Below are positions 9,326 to 20,221 of a DNA stretch of 64,000 bases, in pieces. The DNA is from Pyxicephalus adspersus. Taxonomy: Eukaryota > Chordata > Amphibia > Anura > Pyxicephalidae. Numbering within the stretch: position 1 is the stretch's first letter; each line of letters begins with the position of its first letter. Where the stretch lies: assembly GCF_032062135.1 (NCBI RefSeq), contig NC_092870.1:707397-771396 (forward strand), written 5' to 3'. The notes under the pieces were generated by a model. It worked only from the letters and a program-made list of their open reading frames with translations. It ran no database searches and was not told the DNA's origin. Both the position numbers and the translations under genes were made by a program.

Positions 9326-11604
9326 ATGGTTGACTTAGAGAAGATGCTATCCAGGTTGCGAGAGGCTGCACGCCAGCATAGTCAAGCTTGGCTTCAGGAG
9401 AGACTTGTTCAGCTTCTACCTGGTGAGGCAAGGGGAGAGGAGGAAGGGGGGCTATGTAAAGAGCTGAGGAATTTTGCTGATTCTTGTAGTTAATTATTTT
9501 TGTACTTTTGTTATGTTTTGTAGATGATTGAATTATGTTGAAACTAGTTGTACTCTTCTTATCAGTAAACTAGCGTCCGCTTCCCCCCTTTTTGCCTTGA
9601 AACTCTTCCTTTCCTCCCTACTGCCATATTTCTGTTACTTTGACAAAAATATCTTGTTCTAGGAGAACCACAAGGACATCTGTTATGTCTGCTAATTGTC
9701 TGTAGTCATGTGATCATGCACTGATCATGCCTTTGAACTGTTATATAAACTGTGTGCAAACAATAAAGTTTTGAGAATGATCTAACCACACATTAAATTC
9801 CGTGTGTTACATTCTTCCAGCACTGTAAACAGAAGCTATTAGAAAGAGGAAAATATTGATCAATAGGAAATCGCCTTACCGGGCCAACTAACATGCGGCC
9901 TCGACGGGTTCACCCGCTGGAGTGCCTGAGTCCAGAGGTTCCCCCCAGGGCTCGCTGCCGCATAGGTAGCCCCACTAGGGACCCTCCAGCCCTGCCAGCT
10001 GGGCCACCTATGGCAGGTGTTATGCGGAGGTCTGGGAGGAATCCTTGCCTAAAGCGGCGCCTGCGTGGCTCGGGTGCACCAGTGTTCCCTCTGGGGCCCC
10101 CAGCCACTGCTACAAAAATTTGTGAGCAAACGGCCTGCTGTAGTAGGTCCTTACCTGCTGCCAGCATAGTCCAGCGTAGGAAGGGATCTGCAGCAGGTGC
10201 CAGCCTGCCTCCTGGTGCGGCCTGCACTTCAGGCAGCATCAGATTGCGTTCTTCAGTGTCTTCTGCAGGGTTGCCAGTAAGCAAGATGGCGCCCGGCAAT
10301 TCTCATTCTCGGGGGGCGTGGCCTCGCAAAATCTGGACCAAGTCTCGCTGACGTCACCATGGACGTCACCATGCACCTCAGGACTCAGAAGAGTAGGGGG
10401 AGCTGCTTTCCACGGGGGAAGACAGTAAGCATGAAGCACACATTCCTCCAGCAGCTGGTGCTCAGCAAGAGGATGATATGGAAGGATCTGCAGGGATTTC
10501 TGGATCCATGTCTGCAGGGCCAAGCAGTTCTGGCAGAGCTGGTAAGCACATTTATTTTTCTCATAACACTAGTGGAAGGGCTTCAGGGTTAGGGGGGGAG
10601 GTGTGTGTTGTAGCAGGCAAATGGAGGGCTGTGGGGGTGACAGTGGGGGGGCAGTGCAGGGGCTGGGGGGTCAGCAAAAGGGCCTCAGGGAGGCACAGAG
10701 TTCTAGGAATCTCTGAAGAACCTGCTGATGGGTTTGATTCTAGGGGAGAAGGATTTGTCACACCCTAGGACTGCATGGGCACCGCACGGCAGTGGGGCTT
10801 TACCTGGGGGAGCAGAAATGATTTGCCAGCACAGGCAGGCATGGTCAGTGAAAGCCAGGGTCCTGATCTCTGCAGGGGGGTAGTTGGTGCCAATGGACAG
10901 GGCAGCAATGATTTGATTGTCAATAGCGGGGTGGAGACAGCAAAGAAGAGGGGGCCGCAGGACCAGGTGAGTTTGGCGGATACTGCAAAATGCGATGTTA
11001 ATGTATGCTTCGAGGGGCCCCTGGGGTCCCACCTGAAGAAAAAAGGTCAAGGAACAGAAATGGCAAGGGGAATTTGTGGACATTTTTTCACTAATTCCTC
11101 TAGAGAGGTTTCATTTAGATAGAATTAGGTTGGGTGAAGGAAAAAAGGGGGAGGAGGAGCAGCGCTATTCCTCGCATGTTTCACAATTGCCTGCAAGGCT
11201 TTGCAATCTTGCCAAGTGTGATAGGTGAAAAGTCACCTGAACATTGCTCAGCTTTCTTTCGCTACCTGTATGCCGTTAGAAAAGCTTACAGGGTTTATGG
11301 GGGCGTGGCTTGGCTGCGCTATGACAAACAATTTCGTCAGCGCAAGGCAGTGCGCCCTTCCATAAGATGGGACCACAAGGACATCAGCTTGTGGATGAAG
11401 CTGATGAATTCTAGTCGGGCCGTGGCTCGGCCCTTTCATGTGGGGGCTGGCGGACCGTTTAACCTGAGTTCGCCGGCCGTTAGAAGGTGGACCTTATGCT
11501 GGCTATTCAATGAGGGAGCATGCAAGTTTAGATCAGCGTGCCATTTCAGGCACGAATGCTCCTCCTGTGGGGGATCTCACAGCGCCTCCAGGTGCTTCCG
11601 CTAG
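9326..11604 (+). pseudogene. Ngaro Gag-like gene, broken
   Basis: The reading starts at ATG 9326 (MVDLEKMLSRLREAARQ), is cut by the solo LTR after NFADS, and continues through low-complexity Arg/Ser/Pro/Gly-rich sequence (9893-10770). The conserved C-terminal part begins near 10990 (VCFEGPLGSHLK) and runs, after a frameshift near 11040, to 11604. The block 11134-11604 contains YGGVAWLRYDKQFRQR, RWDHKDISLW and a Cys/His cluster (CKFRSACHFRHECSSCGGSH) typical of DIRS/Ngaro Gag. The protein would package element RNA. At least three frame changes or stops make it non-functional. Assignment of 9893-10770 to Gag rests on position and composition only. Confidence 0.7.
9485..9811 (+). mobile_element. 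Solo LTR (327 bp) inside Ngaro gag
   Basis: The segment starts TGTAGTTAATT and ends CGTGTGTTACA and is flanked by TTCT on both sides (9481-9484 and 9812-9815). It has TATATAA at about 9742 and AATAAA at 9762-9767, in the usual spacing for an LTR promoter and polyadenylation site. It inserted after the Ngaro element, so it is younger. No internal genes remain. Confidence 0.8.
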
Positions 11605-11859
11605 GCAAGGGCCCGCATTGGTGACAATAGTGGGAAAAAATGGAGGAGACCGCTGAACCTAGGAAGGATGCTGCTTTTTTTTATAGGTATCCAGGTAGGG
11701 TGGCTGCAGGGGTTTTGGAAACAGGTCTGCAGGAGGGTTTCAGGATCCCTTGCTCGTTAGTGCATGTTCCACTGGAGGCTAGGAATCTGCAATCTGCTCG
11801 AGAGAATCCTTAGATTGTGAGAGGAGGCCGTATCAGACCCCGCCCCTGACAGACGTGGT

Positions 11860-12717
11860 GTCACCTTAGGGACTGGTTCCTAAGAAGGAACCTAATAAGT
11901 TTCGCCTCATTCACCATCTCTCGTACCCACCTGGAGGGTCGGTGAATGAGGCCATTGATCCTGATTTGTGTTCAGTCCAATACGGCTCCTTTGATTGCGC
12001 GGTGAGATGGGTGCAGCGTTATGAGCAGGGTTCTCTGTTGGCAAAGGTGGGCGTTGAATCGGCGTTTCGCCTGCTGACGGTTCACCCGGACAGCATGAGT
12101 CTGCTGGGCATGCTTTGGGAAGGAGCTTACTTTGTTGACCGGTGCCTGCCGGTGGGTGGCGCCATCTCCTGCTCACTGTTTGAGACCCATAGTAGTTTGT
12201 GGGGTGGGGTGTTGTTAGGGACTATGCAGTACATTGCGGATTACTTTGGAATTCCACTGGGGAAGGACATGACTGTGGGACCCACGCCTGTCCTGTCCTT
12301 TCTCGGGATACAGATTGACACCGTTTGAATGGAATGTAGTTTGCCGGCAGATAAGTTGACTGACCCAGTGATGGTGATTGCTTGGGCATGTGACCACAAA
12401 AGGATGCAGCTGAAGCAATTGCAGTCACTCCTGGGAAAACTCGACTTTGCAAGTCGTATAAATCCGATGGGCAGGATATTCTCGAGAACATTGGCTAGGG
12501 CGACGGTGAGGGTGCACTCACCAGTGCATTATTTACGGTTGGGGGGAAAGTTGAGGGAGGATTTAAAGATTTGGAAAGCATTTCTGGAAAAATTCAACGG
12601 AAGGTCAGTATGGCAGGGAAGGGCAGTTACGAGCATTGACATGGAGCTTTTTACAGATGCGGCTGCATCTGCTGGTTATGGAGCTTACTTTCAAAAGAGC
12701 TGGAGTGCGGGCCGGTG
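11860..12717 (+). pseudogene. Ngaro reverse transcriptase / RNase H, broken and lacking the YxDD block
   Basis: The RT reading begins LVPKKEPNKFRLIHHLSYPP at about 11875, then SVNEAI, a degraded D-containing block (GVESAFRLLTVHP), LPVGGAISC and FGIPL, followed by LSFLGIQID. The segment that should hold the catalytic YLDD motif between ISCSLFE and the FGIPL block is missing, consistent with an internal deletion of a few dozen codons. An in-frame stop lies at about 12326. The RNase H start (MELFTDAAASAGYG) is present at 12640-12690. The enzyme would copy element RNA; this copy cannot. Confidence 0.85.
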
Positions 12718-12829
12718 ATCTCTGGAGTGGGCGGAGGTGGGTTTGCTTTCCAATCTGGCACTGTTGGAACTGTTTCCTATAGTGTTGGCCCTGGAACTTT
12801 GGGGGTCATAGGCATGATTGTTGGCACCA

Positions 12830-13738
12830 AAAGCGGATCAGCTTGGACATCCTTGTCCGGAGGGATTATGGAAAATTGCGCTGGAATCTTGATAGACTTG
12901 GAGACTTGATACAGCGGTCTGTAACCACGGGGACATGGTCTTCATATGGTAGGGTATGGCAGGAATGGTGGGACCTTTGCAGACAATTGAGGTCAGATGG
13001 ACAGGAACTGGAGTTTGCTGATGTGATCCTATTTTGGATATGTTGTTGTTTTATTGGAGGAATATCGGTTTCAGGTATTAATCAACGGATGGCAGCAATT
13101 GCTTTTCTCCTTAAAGCGATGGGTTTCCCTGATTTCACAAAGAATTTCCTGGTTAGGCAGGCGCTGAAGGGTTACAGGAAGGGAGCGACTAGTAACGTTT
13201 CAACTATTGTTGGACATGCTGGAGAGCCTGAGGGGGATTTGTGTTAGCCAGTATGAGGTGTTATTGTTTACAGCAGAGCTCTCCCTTGCCTTTTTTGGGG
13301 CTTTCAGGGTGGGTGAGGGGGTGAGTCCTACTAAGACTACATGTAGTAGTGGGGTAGCCTTTCAATCTGGATTAGGAGGTCAAAAGTCGATCAGGGAGGG
13401 AAAGGGTATGGCTTCACTATTGGGGCAATCCGGAGTTTCAAGGCCTGTCCGGTAACAGCAGTGCAAAATTTTTGTCGGGTGCGTCCAACCGTGGGGGGGG
13501 GGGGGCTTTTTTGGTGCATGAGGCGGGGTTACCATTGTGAAGATATCAATTTTTGGCAGTCTTTAGAAGGTGTTTGGGAAAATTGGGGCTCAATCCTAAG
13601 GACTTTGCGTCTCACTCATTTAGGTTTGGGGAAGCCACAGAAGTGGCCAGATGGGGGTTGGATGAACAGATGATAAAATGCATAGGTAGATGGGAATCTT
13701 GTCGATGCCGTTTGTATGTGAGGCCTCATTTGGTTTAG
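12830..13738 (+). pseudogene. Ngaro tyrosine recombinase, broken
   Basis: An N-terminal core-binding-like part (12843-13200) contains TWSSYGRVWQEWWDLC and INQRMAAIAFLLKAMG. The catalytic domain shows the first Arg in FFGAFRVGE (about 13300), HSFR in HSFRFGEATEVAR (about 13612-13625) and a candidate Tyr nucleophile in RLYVRPH (about 13713), giving the R...HxxR...Y pattern. Frame changes near 13235, 13400-13460 and 13550 break it. A G-run at 13491-13504 sits at one of these breaks. The enzyme would insert circular cDNA. Confidence 0.85.
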
Positions 13739-13869
13739 CCATGGGGGTGTTTCTGGGGAAATTGTCACAAGGGGTGGGGGATCCATATGTTTACAGTAGT
13801 TGATGGTGGATACTCTGCATGTCGTTGTGTTTTGTTTCAGGCACAGGGTGGTGTTTCATTTGGATATTA

Positions 13870-14320
13870 GGTTAGGTGTCCCATGATCCCTGGGGTTGGT
13901 GAGATGGATCGGCATCCCTGGTATGCTTTGGAATCGGATGGTGCCGGAAATTCATCTGTATGCTAGATTGGATAGGGCTCCTGACATTATAGTGTTGCAT
14001 GTTGGGGGCAACGATCTAGCGAGAAGGCCATCTCGAGAATTAATTAAGGACATTAAGTGGGACTTTCTACGTTTGAGTACCACTTTCCCAGGTATTATTA
14101 TAATTTGGCCAGATATGGTGGCCCGTACTTGCTGGAGGCTGGCTAGATCTGTGGATCGGGTAAATAAGGCCAGGAAAAAGGTTAATCGGGAAGTTGGACG
14201 CTTCTTTATGAGGAATGGAGGATTGGGTATTAGGCACCATTAGCTGGAGGAAGACACTTGGCAGTTTCTTCGGGGGGACGGGGTCCATCTGAATGCGGTG
14301 GCCACCGATTTATGGGCCCT
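13870..14320 (+). pseudogene. Ngaro SGNH/GDSL hydrolase domain, broken
   Basis: Reads PDIIVLHVGGNDLARRPS (about 13980-14030; GGND carries the conserved Asn of block III) and, after a stop at 14241-14243, GDGVHLNAVATDLWALG (about 14275-14325; the DxxH catalytic pair). An SGNH hydrolase after the recombinase is a known hallmark of many Ngaro elements; its role in the life cycle is unclear. The N-terminal GDS block is not clearly visible. The ORF 13896-14243 covers only the middle of the domain. Confidence 0.8.
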
Positions 14321-14400
14321 GGGAATACAGGAAGGGGTACATCTTTGGGGGTGTGGGGGGGGGGGGCAGGGCAGAGGGCAGAGGTCACCCTGGCACCCTT

Positions 14401-14915
14401 ATGGCGGTTGAGGTCCTTGGGGGTGGTAGGAGATACCAGGATGATTAGGTAGTGGGAGAACCCATCTCAGGTGTGGGGACTCTCAGAGTGATACAGGAAG
14501 TTGGAGGAGGAGTTCCAAAGAAAAATGGCAGGGTTTACGCACGGGTGAGAAGGAGGTTACCGAGTGGGTGCGGTGCGGCTGGGAGCAGGAACAGGAGTGT
14601 TAGCCCCTCTGGGAAGATGGCGGGGGATAAGGCATTAGAGGACCTGCAACCAGGGACGGGTAGGGTAGAAGGATTTACAGGTTGTAAGGGGTTTTGTTGA
14701 ACAGTTTCAAGTCTGGTTAAGTTATGCTAAATTAACATATTCTTAACATAACCTATGTTATGGATGTTAAATTATTGAATAAAAGACTGGTTAAATTGTG
14801 TTTAATAAAGCAGCCTGAAAGGCTATTTAATCCATGAGTGGGTCTCTGTGATCATTAAGGTGGGGGTAAAGGGGGGAGGGGGTGTAAGGGTAAGCCTCCG
14901 AGCTACCTATGTCTA
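14401..14915 (+). repeat. Ngaro split direct repeat B1
   Basis: Begins ATGGCGGTTGAGGTCCTTGG and ends near AGCTACCTATGT. It matches B2 (15181-15653) closely, with B1 carrying about 40 extra bases in scattered indels (for example a G-rich insert near 14870). Confidence 0.9.
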
Positions 14916-15180
14916 GTAGGACCTGGAGCAGGAGTGACCAAAGGGAGCATAGGCGAAAGGGCTGCATGACAGGGGGAGAGGGGGGAGCCCAGAGCGGGGG
15001 TGAGGTCAAGGAAGGGACAAATTGGATTGGGCAATAATTAAAAACAAAAGGAGGAGATAGTAGGTTCTATAAAGTGCAAGAAGGGGGTGGTCATCAGCCA
15101 TTTTGTAAGACAAGGAACTGGTATTCCCTCCCTCCCGCCCTATATTTTATTGGGGTTTGATGACTGGTGATAGCATAGGG
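14916..15180 (+). repeat. Ngaro split direct repeat A2 plus spacer
   Basis: A2 (14916-15117) matches A1 at 9086-9284. The 63 bp to 15180, including a pyrimidine-rich CCCTCCCTCCCGCCC, precede B2. Confidence 0.85.
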
Positions 15181-15653
15181 ATGGCGGTTGAGGTCCTTGG
15201 GGGTGGTAGGAGATACCGGGATGATTTGGAAGTGGGAGAACCCATCTCAGGTGTGGGGACTCTCCGAGTGATACAGAAAGTTGGCGAAGGAGTTCCAAAG
15301 AAAAATGGGGAGGGGCTATGCACGGGTGAGGAGGACGTTCCCGAATGGGTGCGGTTCGGCTGGGAGCAGGAACAGAAGGAGTGTTAGCCCCTCTGGGAAG
15401 ATGGTGGGGGATAAGGCATTGGAGGACCTGCATCCAGAGACGGGTAGGGTGGAAGGATTTACAGGTTGTAAGGGGTTTGGTTGAACAAGTTACAAGTTAA
15501 GAATATGGTAATTTATGTTATGGATGTTAAATTTCTGAATAAGAGACTGGTTAAATTGTGTTTAATAAAGCGGCCTTAAAAGGCTATTTAATCCATGCGT
15601 GGGTCTCTGTGATCATTAGCGGTGTAAGGGTAAGTCTCCAAGCTACCTATGTC
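15181..15653 (+). repeat. Ngaro split direct repeat B2 (right end)
   Basis: Matches B1. It ends at AGCTACCTATGT, after which L1 ORF2 resumes with AGAATCCTGACATAAAAGG. Confidence 0.9.
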
Positions 15654-15756
15654 AAGAATCCTGACATAAAAGGCATTACCTGTGGCTCAGTCGAGCACAA
15701 ATGTGGGCTGTATGCAGACGATGTGTTAATTGTGGGAATTAGTTTGAAAAATGGTA
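15654..15756 (+). pseudogene. L1 ORF2 remnant, part 3 (RT catalytic YADD)
   Basis: Reads NPDIKGI, HKCGLYADDVLIVG. The YADD catalytic motif of L1 RT is intact here (about 15710-15725). It continues the L1 copy broken at 9085 and is cut again by the TA-flanked MITE. Confidence 0.85.
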
Positions 15757-16339
15757 GGCAACTAGCAGGACTGGAAGCCATATCAGGGTTTTATTGAAAA
15801 AAACACCAACAACAAAATTGTCCCAAGAGGAAGGCTTAACGTCAGCCGGTTAACAATCAAACACACAAGCACTTATCTTCAGCTGTCCAGTGTCTAAACC
15901 AGTCCATTTTCAAATATGCAGAAAAACTAGAGTCACTTTGTCTGTAGAGTCTTGTCTCTCCCCCTCTTTCTCTCTCTCTCTCTATCTTTCTGTGGAACAC
16001 TGTGGAGCTGCATGCTCTCAAGCCCTCTCCATTGGGGTCTTTTCCTCTTCCTCACACAGAGCCCCCTGTCTGTGTCTCCAGATCTGTCTGTGTCTTCAGC
16101 ACAGTCACTCACACAGGCCACCTGCCTGTGTCTCCAACACATCCCTCACACAGAGCACCTCTCTGTGTCTCCAGCACATCACATCCATTGACTGAGCTCC
16201 TGGCTTTATGTTATGTCTCCACCCTCAGTGCTTCCTCATCAATTATCTCCCAGGTGAGAGTCTTCCACCTGCTACTTCCCGCAGGATAGGAATCCTGTGC
16301 AAATATATCTACTCTCTAGTACCTTTCCTGCTGGTTGCC
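15757..16339. mobile_element. MITE with 14-bp inverted ends and TA target duplication
   Basis: Left end GGCAACTAGCAGGA (15757-15770) and right end TCCTGCTGGTTGCC (16326-16339) are inverted repeats with one mismatch, each bounded by TA (15755-15756 and 16340-16341). There is no transposase. The interior holds a CT-rich tract (15956-15985) and imperfect repeats of ACAC(A/T)GAGC-type and CCTGTCTGTGTCTCC-type units. TA suggests the Tc1/mariner superfamily, but other TA-targeting groups are possible. Confidence 0.65.
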
Positions 16340-16341
16340 TA

Positions 16342-17185
16342 CATAACGTATATCCCTACTCCATTAATAACACTTCCTAATCTCTTCAAGGAATTGGATA
16401 TATTTTCTGAAGTTTCAGGCCTGACGGTGAACAGTAATCAGCTCTTAATATAAATCTCCCTCAGGCGATAGTTTCCTAGCTGCAGAAGAATTTCAAACTT
16501 AAGTGGGAACAAAAATCCATCCCATATCTCAGTATTGGACTCCCTCTATGGCAACGCTCTTTCAGGCTAATTACCGCCCCTTTTTCCTTAAAATTATACA
16601 TAATTTACAAGATTGGTCCAACTTCTCCACCTTCATGGTTTGGCAGAATCGCAGCGAATAAAATGAAAATAATCTTTCCAAGACGCCTATACTTATTTTG
16701 AACCCTGCCTATTGCAATCCCCAGAAATATATTAAGAAACCTACAAAATAAATTACTTAATTTTATATGCAGTAATAAACACCAACGAATTAGGAGGCCT
16801 GGGAGTCCCAAATATAATGTTATACCATAGAGCAGCACAAGTTGCTGCACTAGGTCAATGCACCCTACTGGAACCCAGGCCCAAATGGTCAGCATTGGAA
16901 GCACTTTCTTACCTATCCATACTGCTAGATCTATCAATATGGAGGATTCCGCTTAATAAGAGACCTGCAATTATATGTCCTGCTTTGTCTTATGCATTGG
17001 CACTCTGGGATGGTCAAAAAGCAAATCGTAATCAACATTCCATATACTCACCTTTATCCCCCCTATGGAACATTCCAGAATTTCCCCTTGGGTGTGACAA
17101 ACTACAGTTTAGGTTGTGGTTAGACAAATGGATTTGGATCAGAATATACAACCTCATCTATTCAGTCACCCAAATTTACCTATAT
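16342..17185 (+). pseudogene. L1 ORF2 remnant, part 4 (thumb and C-terminal domain)
   Basis: Resumes TPLITLPNLFKELD, FSEVSGLTVN, then IPYLSIGLPL and IAANKMKIIFPRRLYL, with the usual C-terminal block GLGVPNIMLYHRAAQVAALGQ in an open stretch (16817-17203). Several frameshifts are present. It ends where a SINE-like repeat starts. The four parts together make one L1 copy covering most of ORF2. Confidence 0.85.
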
Positions 17186-17330
17186 AGTTACATAGAAGGT
17201 TAGGTTGAAAAAAGACATAAGTCCATCAAGTTCAACCTCAACCACTAGCAAAATAAACATATCCCAGATATAAAACCCTATGGACATAGTTGGTCCAGAG
17301 GAAGGCAAAAAAAACCCTTGTACAATTTGC
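17186..17330. repeat. Short interspersed repeat common in amphibians
   Basis: The segment ATAGTTACATAGAAGGTTAG, GTTGAAAAAAGACATAAGTC, CATCAAGTTCAACCTCAACC and AGAGGAAGGCAAAAAAAACC has the form of a short repeat I recall as widespread in amphibian genomes. I cannot give its formal name, and no internal promoter could be confirmed. Confidence 0.5.
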
Positions 17331-17800
17331 TTCAACGGGGCCAGTCGGGCCAGTCGAGTCAGGGCAGGCAGCAATCGGGAGTAGTCAAAGGTCAAGCTGA
17401 GGTTGGTACATGAGGAATCAGAAGCAAGAGAAATCAACAGGAACCTGGAAGCAGAGCCAAAGGAACTCATTGTTCAGGCAACTTCCTGTTGCCAGGTCAC
17501 TTCCTTAAGAAGGGGATGTCAGGTGATGGGTGTAGATCATGTGAGCCGCAGACACCAATCCCACAAGAAGAGGGAGTGCTGTTGCTGAAATAGTCTCAGG
17601 AGTTATTCAGATGTTTGCCAACAGAGGGAGTGCGTCTGTGGAATACCCTGGTTCTCTAAGGCAAGGAAGCACCTGACCTGGACCAGAAAGTATGCAGAGT
17701 GTTGGATCCAGAGGCAGAAATGGTGCTGGCAGCAGGGGACTGCAAGGAGGGTGAGCAAGAAGGAGGCACAGATGACCTGGACCTGCGGGGATCTGTGACA
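17331..17800 (-). mobile_element. LTR fragment, Gypsy-like
   Basis: On the minus strand it starts TGTCACAGATCCCCGCAGG at 17800, directly against the piggyBac transposase, and runs through CTTGACCTTTGACTACTCCC-type sequence as seen in other Gypsy LTRs in the window (about 20290). The 3' part is cut by the SINE-like repeat. The start TGTCACA matches the Gypsy LTR at 24401. Confidence 0.55.
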
Positions 17801-19013
17801 CAATCACCACCTGTGACTTCATCACTTCTTTCCCACCTTTTGTGCGCACCATAACTGTGGAGGGACTATGGACTGTACTCATCAGGCACACATCTTTTTT
17901 GTCATGCCGTCTCAGGACCATCATCTTGCCTTTCTGCCAGGCAACCATTTCTCCTGTCTTCAGCTTCCCCTTTGCAAACAGTGATGGCAGGTTGCCCTGG
18001 TTAGCCCTAATGGTTCCATACGCATCTGTTTTGTGTTGCAGATTAAACTCATAAAGTTCAGGAGATGTGTAGAAGTTGTCGGTTGTGACGTAATAGCCCT
18101 GATTTAGCAATTGCTCAATGAGTAAGAGTACTAAAGATGTTGCCAATCCATAGTTGCTGTATCTTGGGTTGAATGTGTCCCTTTCCAGTGAAAAAGGATG
18201 GAATTCCAGATGTAGCCAGTTGAGGATTTGCACAGCATGTAGGTTTTCACACCAAATCGTGCTCTCTTTGATGAAATGTACTGCACCCAGCTATGCCTCC
18301 CCTTGTAGGCCATTAGACTTTCATCTATGCTAATGTCTTTCTGGCACATAGGTCTGCTGGAAATTTTGAAAAAACATCTGAGAAATCTCCCAAATTTAGT
18401 TTCGGTGCAGGATGGGTAGTTTCATCAAACTCTTCATTGTTGATAAAGTGTAAAAATTTCATAATCAGGGAAAATCGGTACTCTGGCATGACTTGGCAAA
18501 GAATGGAGTGGCAAGTATTTTCTTCTTAGACCAGTACCACTTCTGCAGGGGTTTGCCCATCACTCCCTGAAGTATCACTAAGCCCAAAAACAGCCAAATA
18601 TCATCTTTGGTCACAGGTTCCCATTTTCTGCCTCTTGCAAACCTCGGGTGTGGAGCAGCTAATTGTTGTGCTTGTTTGTCTCCACAACTATTTTTTCGAT
18701 AACCTCATCAGTCAGAAACAATTTCAGGTATGCCAGGGGGTCGTGGCATTCAGCCTCAATTTTCACACCAGGTGCGCCGGTAACTGGAAAACCTGGGGGC
18801 GCTGCCTGGTCCGCATGAAGGTCAATAGAGCACCAAGTGCGCACAGCACTGACCTCAGGTTCAGATCCTTCGCTCAGTTCACTTTCGCTGTCTGATGACA
18901 AATTTCCTGGTGAATCACTATCTCTCTATTCCACAAGTGACTCCAAATCGCTGTTGCTGCTTTCAAGTTCTTCAAAAACAGCTCTTGCGCTGGTGGAATG
19001 CCTTTTGGATGCC
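17801..19013 (-). pseudogene. piggyBac transposase (PGBD-like), broken
   Basis: piggyBac transposases cut and paste at TTAA. On the minus strand the reading begins at ATG 19013 (MASKRHSTSARAVFEELE), has an in-frame stop near 18930, then an acidic Ser-rich stretch and the N-terminal block DPLAYLKLFLTDEVIEKIV. Further along are KDISIDESLMAYKGR (second catalytic Asp region, about 18330), NYGLATSLVLLLIE, YVTTDNFYTSPEL (third Asp) and GTIRANQGNLPS. The reading stops at 17801 where the LTR abuts, so the Cys-rich C-terminal zinc domain is absent. Several frameshifts occur between 18360 and 18660. It is unspliced. Confidence 0.85.
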
Positions 19014-19516
19014 ATGGATGTGGTCAGGTTTCCAGTAAGCAGTCAGGAATGTTCAAGGTCAAAGACAAAGTGTTCAAATGATACAATCAGGAAGTGAAGA
19101 AATAAGCCAGCAAAAGTTCAACAAAGGTCAGATCAAGATCGGGGCTAATAGTGGGCAAAATGTAAATCAGGGCACTGGGGAATGATGTTTGATGCACTAA
19201 AAGATGTTCTTGTACATTTATTATATGTTATGTAGTGTATTTCACAGTTAAAAGCATTTAAAAGCAGATTACATTGTATTCTGCTTTTAAATTTTTAGCC
19301 CGGCCACACCCCCCAAACGTACCGATGCTACCCGCATCACCTGGAACAAATGATGCAGAAGCCGTCCGGCGATCGCTCGGGACGCCACTGGATTGCGGGA
19401 TGCAAGAGGGGATTTTCTGCTACTCTGAGTGTAACTCAGGATTACCGCTTACCGCTTTTTGGAGGTAAAACCCACCCCAAGTCACACTCGGGATTACCGC
19501 TAGGGGGGTTAGGGTA
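19014..19516 (-). mobile_element. 5' end of the piggyBac element (TIR side)
   Basis: Read on the minus strand, the element starts CCCCCCTAGCGGTAATCCCG (about 19493-19512 on +) and contains the palindrome AAAAGCAGATTACATTG / ATTCTGCTTTTAAAT at 19258-19294. The flanking tetranucleotide is TTAG rather than TTAA. The same terminal ~300 bp, including this palindrome, forms the right half of the MITE at 44875-45629, so that MITE probably derives from this family. Confidence 0.7.
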
Positions 19517-19529
19517 GATTTTATCTTAA

Positions 19530-20116
19530 CCTCCCTAGCGGTAACCCCGAGAGTGACTCGGGGTTGGAACACCTAGGGAAGGTTAGTAGATAGAGCGCTT
19601 ACCTGATCAGCCGGGGTCCCGCGCCGTCCAGCGCCGCAATCTCCGTCTTCTTTCTTCTTCCTGCTTCTGCTTCGATGAGTCACCGGGGGAGTTCCCAGTG
19701 ACGTCGGTGCGTGTGTACGTCCCGGCCGGGTGGGGCGGGAAATTCAAAATCCATTTGTTTTGCATTCAATACAAAATAACTGTATTGAATGCAATACATT
19801 GGATTTTTATGTGTAAAAGCAGTAGATAGTTTTCAAGAACATTTATTTTACAGTATGTATAATACTATGAGTATAATATGTATTTTTTTTATTTTTCATT
19901 TATTTTTTTTAATTAAAATTTTTTTTTTTAAATTAGGTTTTTCTTTTTAATATATCGATTTTTTAATTTATTCAATTTATTGTTTTTAAATGATTTTGTG
20001 TTTCCAGCTTTATTATACTCATACTATTTATATTATACTGTAAAATAAATTTTCATGAAAAACAATGTACCGCTTTTAGACATATAAAACTGGAAAGAAA
20101 TGAACCGCTAGGGAGG
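19530..20116. mobile_element. piggyBac MITE with TTAA duplication
   Basis: Starts CCTCCCTAGCGGTAACCCCG and ends GAACCGCTAGGGAGG, bounded by TTAA on both sides (19526-19529 and 20117-20120). There is no transposase. The interior is AT-rich with a palindromic part that includes ATTGAATGCAATACA. It is the same class as 46690-47185. Confidence 0.9.
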
Positions 20117-20221
20117 TTAATATAAGATTTTATCTACTAAAGGAATTGTTTTATTCTGGAAATGGTAAAACACTCTGTATTTTTAAGCCTAAATGTTATC
20201 ACACATTTTGTTTTTATTACT

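Larger units (their letters stand above)
9086..15653 (+). mobile_element. Ngaro-like (DIRS-order) retrotransposon with split direct repeats
   Basis: The order is A1 - genes - B1 - A2 - B2, the split-direct-repeat plan of Ngaro/PAT elements that integrate by a tyrosine recombinase rather than an integrase. A1 is 9086-9284, B1 14401-14915, A2 14916-15117 and B2 15181-15653. B1 and B2 both end in AGCTACCTATGT. The genes, in order, are Gag, RT/RNase H, tyrosine recombinase and SGNH hydrolase, all broken. It interrupts the L1 ORF2 between ALAIAPLGI and NPDIKG, with no target duplication, as expected for the mechanism. A solo LTR at 9485-9811 lies in its gag gene. End positions are good to a few bases. 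Confidence 0.9.

Noticed and set aside
15956..15985. CT-rich tract as a promoter element
   Set aside because: Simple-sequence DNA inside a MITE, with no associated gene.
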